Of a DNA stretch of 64,000 nucleotides, positions 60,750-64,000 are shown one piece after another. How positions within the stretch are numbered: the first letter of the stretch is position 1; every line of letters begins with the position of its first letter. The DNA lies in NCBI GenBank assembly GCA_002298785.1, contig DBMR01000056.1, positions 1 through 64,000 of the forward strand. Reading direction: 5' to 3'. Under the pieces are notes generated by a model, which saw nothing but the letters and a program-made list of their open reading frames with translations, had not been told where the DNA came from and ran no database searches. The position numbers were made by a program, and so were the translations under genes. The DNA is from Verrucomicrobia subdivision 3 bacterium UBA693 (lineage in GTDB: Bacteria > Verrucomicrobiota > Verrucomicrobiia > Limisphaerales > UBA8199).

Positions 60750-62540
60750 TCAGGCTTTGAGCACCTCAATAAAGGCTTCCTGGGGTATGTTGACGGAGCC
60801 AAAGGATTTCATGCGTTTCTTGCCTTCTTTTTGCTTCTCCAACAGCTTCCGTTTACGGGAAATATCGCCGCCGTAGCATTTCGCGGTCACATCCTTGCGC
60901 AACGCGCCGACGGTTTCCCGCGCTACAACCTTTCCCCCAATCGCGGCTTGAATGGCCACCGCATATTGCTGGCGGGGGATGACTTCCTTTAATTTCGCCG
61001 CCAGGGCTCGTCCGCGCCCCTCGGCTTTGTCCCGATGCACAATGCACGAAAATGCGTCCACGGCTTCTCCATTCACCAGCATATCCAGCTTCACCATGTC
61101 CGATTGCCGATACCCGGCATGCTCGTAGTCCATGGAGCCATAGCCACGTGTGATGCTCTTAATGCGATCGTGGAAGTCGATCAGGATCTCATTCAACGGC
61201 AGCAACGACGTGAGCATCACCCGGCGTGCGTCCAGGGTTTCGGTGTGGTCCACCGCCCCGCGCTTTTCCGAGATCAACGCCATGATGTCGCCGATGTATT
61301 CATTCGGACAGATCACGAAGGTTTTCACCATCGGTTCTTCGATGCTGTCAATGAACGTCGGTTCCGGCAAAAACGCCGGGTTATCCACTTCCTTCAACGT
61401 GCCGTCGGTCAACAAGACCCGATAAATAACGCTAGGATAGGTCGCGATAATATCCATCCCATACTCGCGCCGCAGGCGTTCCTGCACGATTTCGAGATGC
61501 AACAGGCCCAGGAAACCGCAACGGAACCCGAAGCCCAGGGCCACCGAGGTCTCCGCCTGGTAAACAAACGCCGAATCGTTCAACTGCAGCTTGCCCAGGT
61601 TGGCCTTGAGATGCTCGTAATCACCCGTGTTGATCGGGTAGATCCCACTGAACACCATCGGGTGAATCTCCTTGAACCCGGGCAACGGTCCAGTGGTGGA
61701 ACGGGTATCGGTGATCGTATCCCCCATTTTCACTTCCTGGGGACTCTTGATGTTCGCAGTGATGTAGCCAGTCTCCCCCAACTCCAACCGCTCCCGGATA
61801 TACGGCTTCGGATTGAAGCTGCCCACTTCCTTAACCTCCACGGTTTTTCCGGAGTGTAGCAGTTTCACAAACATGCCGGGCTTCAGCTCGCCGTTGAACA
61901 CCCGCACGTGCGAAACGACGCCCTTATACGTGTCAAAATAGGAATCGAAAACCAACGCCTGCAAGCCCGTCTCTCCTGTGGGCTTGGGCGCGGGAATGCG
62001 TTCCACGATCGCTTCAAGAATATCATCGATGCCGATCCCTTCTTTGGCGCTGGCCTGGATGGCTGTCTCTCCGGGAATCGCGAGGATGTCCTCCAATTGC
62101 CGCAACGCTTGCGGAACGTCCGCATGCGGCAAATCGATCTTGTTCACCACCGGGATTACGGTGAGATTCTGCTTCATGGCCAGGTGAACATTGGCCACGG
62201 TTTGCGCTTCAACACCCTGGGCGGCGTCAATGATCAGCAGCGCCCCTTCACAGGCACTCAAACTGCGCGAAACTTCGTAGGAAAAATCCACGTGCCCCGG
62301 TGTGTCGATCAGGTTTAACTCGTAGGTCTCCCCATTCTTGGCTTTGTAGAGCATCGTCACCGGGTGCGCTTTGATCGTAATGCCCCGTTCCCGCTCCAAG
62401 TCCATCGAGTCCAACAACTGATCCTCCATTTCCCGCGTGGAAATGGTGCCCGTCCGATGCAGAAGCCGATCCGAAAGGGTCGTCTTCCCATGATCGATAT
62501 GGGCGATAATGCTGAAATTCCTGATATGTGCTGCGTCCAT
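60750..62540 (-). CDS. lepA: Elongation factor 4
   Basis: This ribosomal GTPase helps the ribosome during initiation or back-translocation. The G-domain motifs are IAHIDHGKTTLSDRL (G1), RGITIK (G2), DTPGHVDF (G3) and NKIDLPHAD (G4). The LepA-specific C-terminal domain is present at about residues 490-596 (RHQYAVAIQ-like block with RQQYAVAIQAAIGGKVVARE and GGDISRKRKLLEKQKEGKKR). Length (596) is normal. It is the first gene of the lepA-lepB-rseP-ispG operon; lepA-lepB adjacency is seen in many bacteria. Confidence 0.97.
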   Translation of the reverse strand: MDAAHIRNFSIIAHIDHGKTTLSDRLLHRTGTISTREMEDQLLDSMDLERERGITIKAHPVTMLYKAKNGETYELNLIDTPGHVDFSYEVSRSLSACEGALLIIDAAQGVEAQTVANVHLAMKQNLTVIPVVNKIDLPHADVPQALRQLEDILAIPGETAIQASAKEGIGIDDILEAIVERIPAPKPTGETGLQALVFDSYFDTYKGVVSHVRVFNGELKPGMFVKLLHSGKTVEVKEVGSFNPKPYIRERLELGETGYITANIKSPQEVKMGDTITDTRSTTGPLPGFKEIHPMVFSGIYPINTGDYEHLKANLGKLQLNDSAFVYQAETSVALGFGFRCGFLGLLHLEIVQERLRREYGMDIIATYPSVIYRVLLTDGTLKEVDNPAFLPEPTFIDSIEEPMVKTFVICPNEYIGDIMALISEKRGAVDHTETLDARRVMLTSLLPLNEILIDFHDRIKSITRGYGSMDYEHAGYRQSDMVKLDMLVNGEAVDAFSCIVHRDKAEGRGRALAAKLKEVIPRQQYAVAIQAAIGGKVVARETVGALRKDVTAKCYGGDISRKRKLLEKQKEGKKRMKSFGSVNIPQEAFIEVLKA

Positions 62541-62846
62541 CGTACAATTGCCAACCGGGAAAGCCCAAGGCCCTGCCGGGTTCTATAAATCTACACTTCT
62601 TGAGCGTAATTGCCTATCGGGTTCCTCGCCCCTCGCGAGCCAACCTCAAGCAGAAGATGTTAGCCACAGACGCCCGGAAGGAAAGGAATTTTGTCTTCCC
62701 GACGATTTAGCGGTTTATCGTCGTTCGGCAGAATCTCCGGCCTCAGCGCCGGGCTCGGCCAGGTGGAAGACCAAGGTTGCGTCCGGGAGCGCATCGGCGA
62801 ACCGGAAACGCGGCCAGCGACCCTTTTACCCAACTTCTTTGTAGGC
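62541..62846. other. Intergenic, no gene recognised
   Basis: This 306-base space lies upstream of lepA and downstream of the porin-like gene, so it should hold the lepA operon promoter. Both flanking genes are on the minus strand. No open frame with family resemblance, no RNA gene and no convincing terminator with a T-run were found. Confidence 0.5.
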
Positions 62847-64000
62847 TCAGAAACTCAATTGAATGCGCGTGAACAACGCGTTCTCCGACTGGTGCGTCAC
62901 TGTAGCCGGAGGCACTTGCATCGCCGGAACCCCAGCGCGGTATGCCCCACCGCCTTCAAAGCTGGTGTGGGAATAGCTGGTCATCACCCGGATGTTCTTG
63001 TTAAGCCACCAATTGATACCGACCGACCAGGAACTGGCGCCGCTGGCTGAAGTCGATCCGTCGGCAAAGTCAGGAAAGCTCCGATTGTCCAAATCCGCCT
63101 CCGCGTACCGCGCCACCAACTGCCAGGCACCCCAATCTCCCGAATGCAGGTTGAAAGGCCGTTTCGGCGTGATACCGGTGAACGAGGCCGGCTCGCCGGT
63201 CAATACCCATTGCGCGGAAACTTGCCAGGCCGTGTGCTCCAGATCGCGATGCGCCAGCGTGGAATTGTTCAGCACCCCTTGCCGGGTAACGAGGTATTCA
63301 GCCAGCAAGCCAAACGGGCCTCTCAGGTAAGTGACATACGGCGAAATCCGCCAGTGGTCCCCATCTGCTACTACCCGCGGCGTCACCCCGGAAGGATTAT
63401 AGGCGAAGAACTGCTGGAAACCTGAAGTCATGTAACCGGGCAGCGTCCCACCAGTCGTGCTGGGCAACGCCGCCGAATTCGAGTGGACGTGCATATAGCT
63501 GCCCCCGACGCCGAAACCTATACCTCGAAGCCACTCATCGCCCGAGTCCTTGAGTGGCTGAAATGCCACACGTCCGGCAAACTCCTTCGCATCGCTGAAA
63601 TCGACCGTGCTCGGATTCCGCCCATCTCCGGAACCGTTGAAGATCCCGGCCGCATAGCTGAACCTCCCGTCAGCCACATCACCCCAAAGTTGCAGCCCCA
63701 AACTGCGCACGGGCAAAAATCCGGAAACCAACGACCGCTCGTTAAACGGAAGCGTCCAGTCAACTTGCAGGTTTTCAAAACCCACCGGGCCCTTGAATTT
63801 GCCAGCCCGCAATTGCAGCCAGGGCTGATAACGATAATTGAGCCAGGCGTCGAAAATCGCCACCGACGATCCGCCAAAGTCCGGCACAAATTGGAAGTCG
63901 AAATCCCGGAATAACGTGCCTTCCAGTATCGGACGGGCCCGCCGCAGCACAAAGGTATCGTTCCCAGTGGATAACGGATTATCGTCGAAAAAGCTCCGTG
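62847..64000 (-). CDS. Phosphate-selective porin O/P-like outer-membrane protein, 5' end outside the window
   Basis: The reading frame stays open to the window edge on the minus strand, so the N-terminus lies beyond 64,000. The visible part of about 384 residues reads FVLRRARPILEGTLFRDFDF, then LQLRAGKFKGPVGFE and LPFNERSLVSGFLPVRSLGLQ. These are hallmarks of the OprP/OprO porin family and its phospho-regulated relatives. The C-terminus ends in alternating strands with a final aromatic (FTRIQLSF), as expected for outer-membrane beta-barrels. It is probably an outer-membrane channel for phosphate or other anions; selectivity is a family-based guess. Confidence 0.88.
   Translation of the reverse strand, partial: RSFFDDNPLSTGNDTFVLRRARPILEGTLFRDFDFQFVPDFGGSSVAIFDAWLNYRYQPWLQLRAGKFKGPVGFENLQVDWTLPFNERSLVSGFLPVRSLGLQLWGDVADGRFSYAAGIFNGSGDGRNPSTVDFSDAKEFAGRVAFQPLKDSGDEWLRGIGFGVGGSYMHVHSNSAALPSTTGGTLPGYMTSGFQQFFAYNPSGVTPRVVADGDHWRISPYVTYLRGPFGLLAEYLVTRQGVLNNSTLAHRDLEHTAWQVSAQWVLTGEPASFTGITPKRPFNLHSGDWGAWQLVARYAEADLDNRSFPDFADGSTSASGASSWSVGINWWLNKNIRVMTSYSHTSFEGGGAYRAGVPAMQVPPATVTHQSENALFTRIQLSF

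Overview
The window is a gene-dense, GC-rich bacterial chromosome segment. I infer Verrucomicrobiota, most like the Limisphaerales/Pedosphaera group. The evidence is a giant CotH/lamin-tail exoprotein ending in the 'FYRV' C-terminal style typical of that phylum, Tat-exported Gfo/Idh/MocA proteins, a GH106-like rhamnosidase beside right-handed beta-helix proteins, FG-GAP/SUMF1 proteins, and a long three-domain IspG. No tRNA, rRNA, CRISPR array, insertion sequence or prophage gene was seen.

Layout. 0.5-10.6 kb is mostly housekeeping: metG, a secreted alpha/beta-hydrolase-like protein, a GcvR-like double-ACT protein, adk, mutM, a CvpA-like protein, panB, moaC-mogA, a PilT-like ATPase coupled to a small lipoprotein, and then apbE. 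11.7-22.8 kb is a carbohydrate-oriented block: a Tat-exported oxidoreductase, an FG-GAP/SUMF1 protein, a GH106-like enzyme, and two beta-helix proteins with overlapping genes. 22.9-31.7 kb holds a 2.5 kb-residue-scale CotH/LTD exoprotein transcribed away from an ECF sigma factor and its probable membrane anti-sigma factor. A perfect AT-rich dyad lies just in front of the sigma gene. 31.8-46.5 kb is mixed metabolism and information processing: a spermidine-synthase-like protein, ilvA, RNase R, a NUDIX protein, a dead S41 protease homologue, a phosphatase-RpiB-SHMT triple fusion, rho with a clear terminator, an HD-domain protein and an MsbA-like exporter. 46.5-55.8 kb holds a sialidase-like protein downstream of a seven-gene co-directional cluster. 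56.2-62.5 kb is the lepA-lepB-rseP-ispG operon. The window ends inside a phosphate-selective-porin-like gene.

Two loci stand out. The first (about 47.8-55.8 kb) reads, in transcription order: secreted vWA protein, PspA/IM30-like coiled coil, membrane-anchored substrate-binding protein fused to an OmpA peptidoglycan-binding domain, ABC permease, ABC ATPase, membrane coiled-coil protein, Ycf46-like AAA+ ATPase. I read it as a candidate envelope-maintenance or stress machine that reuses transporter parts; this is inference from domain content. The second (39,663-41,825) is one 720-codon frame joining a low-molecular-weight phosphatase, ribose-5-phosphate isomerase B and serine hydroxymethyltransferase. 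It mirrors the ywlE-ywlF-(ywlG)-glyA gene order of Bacillus.
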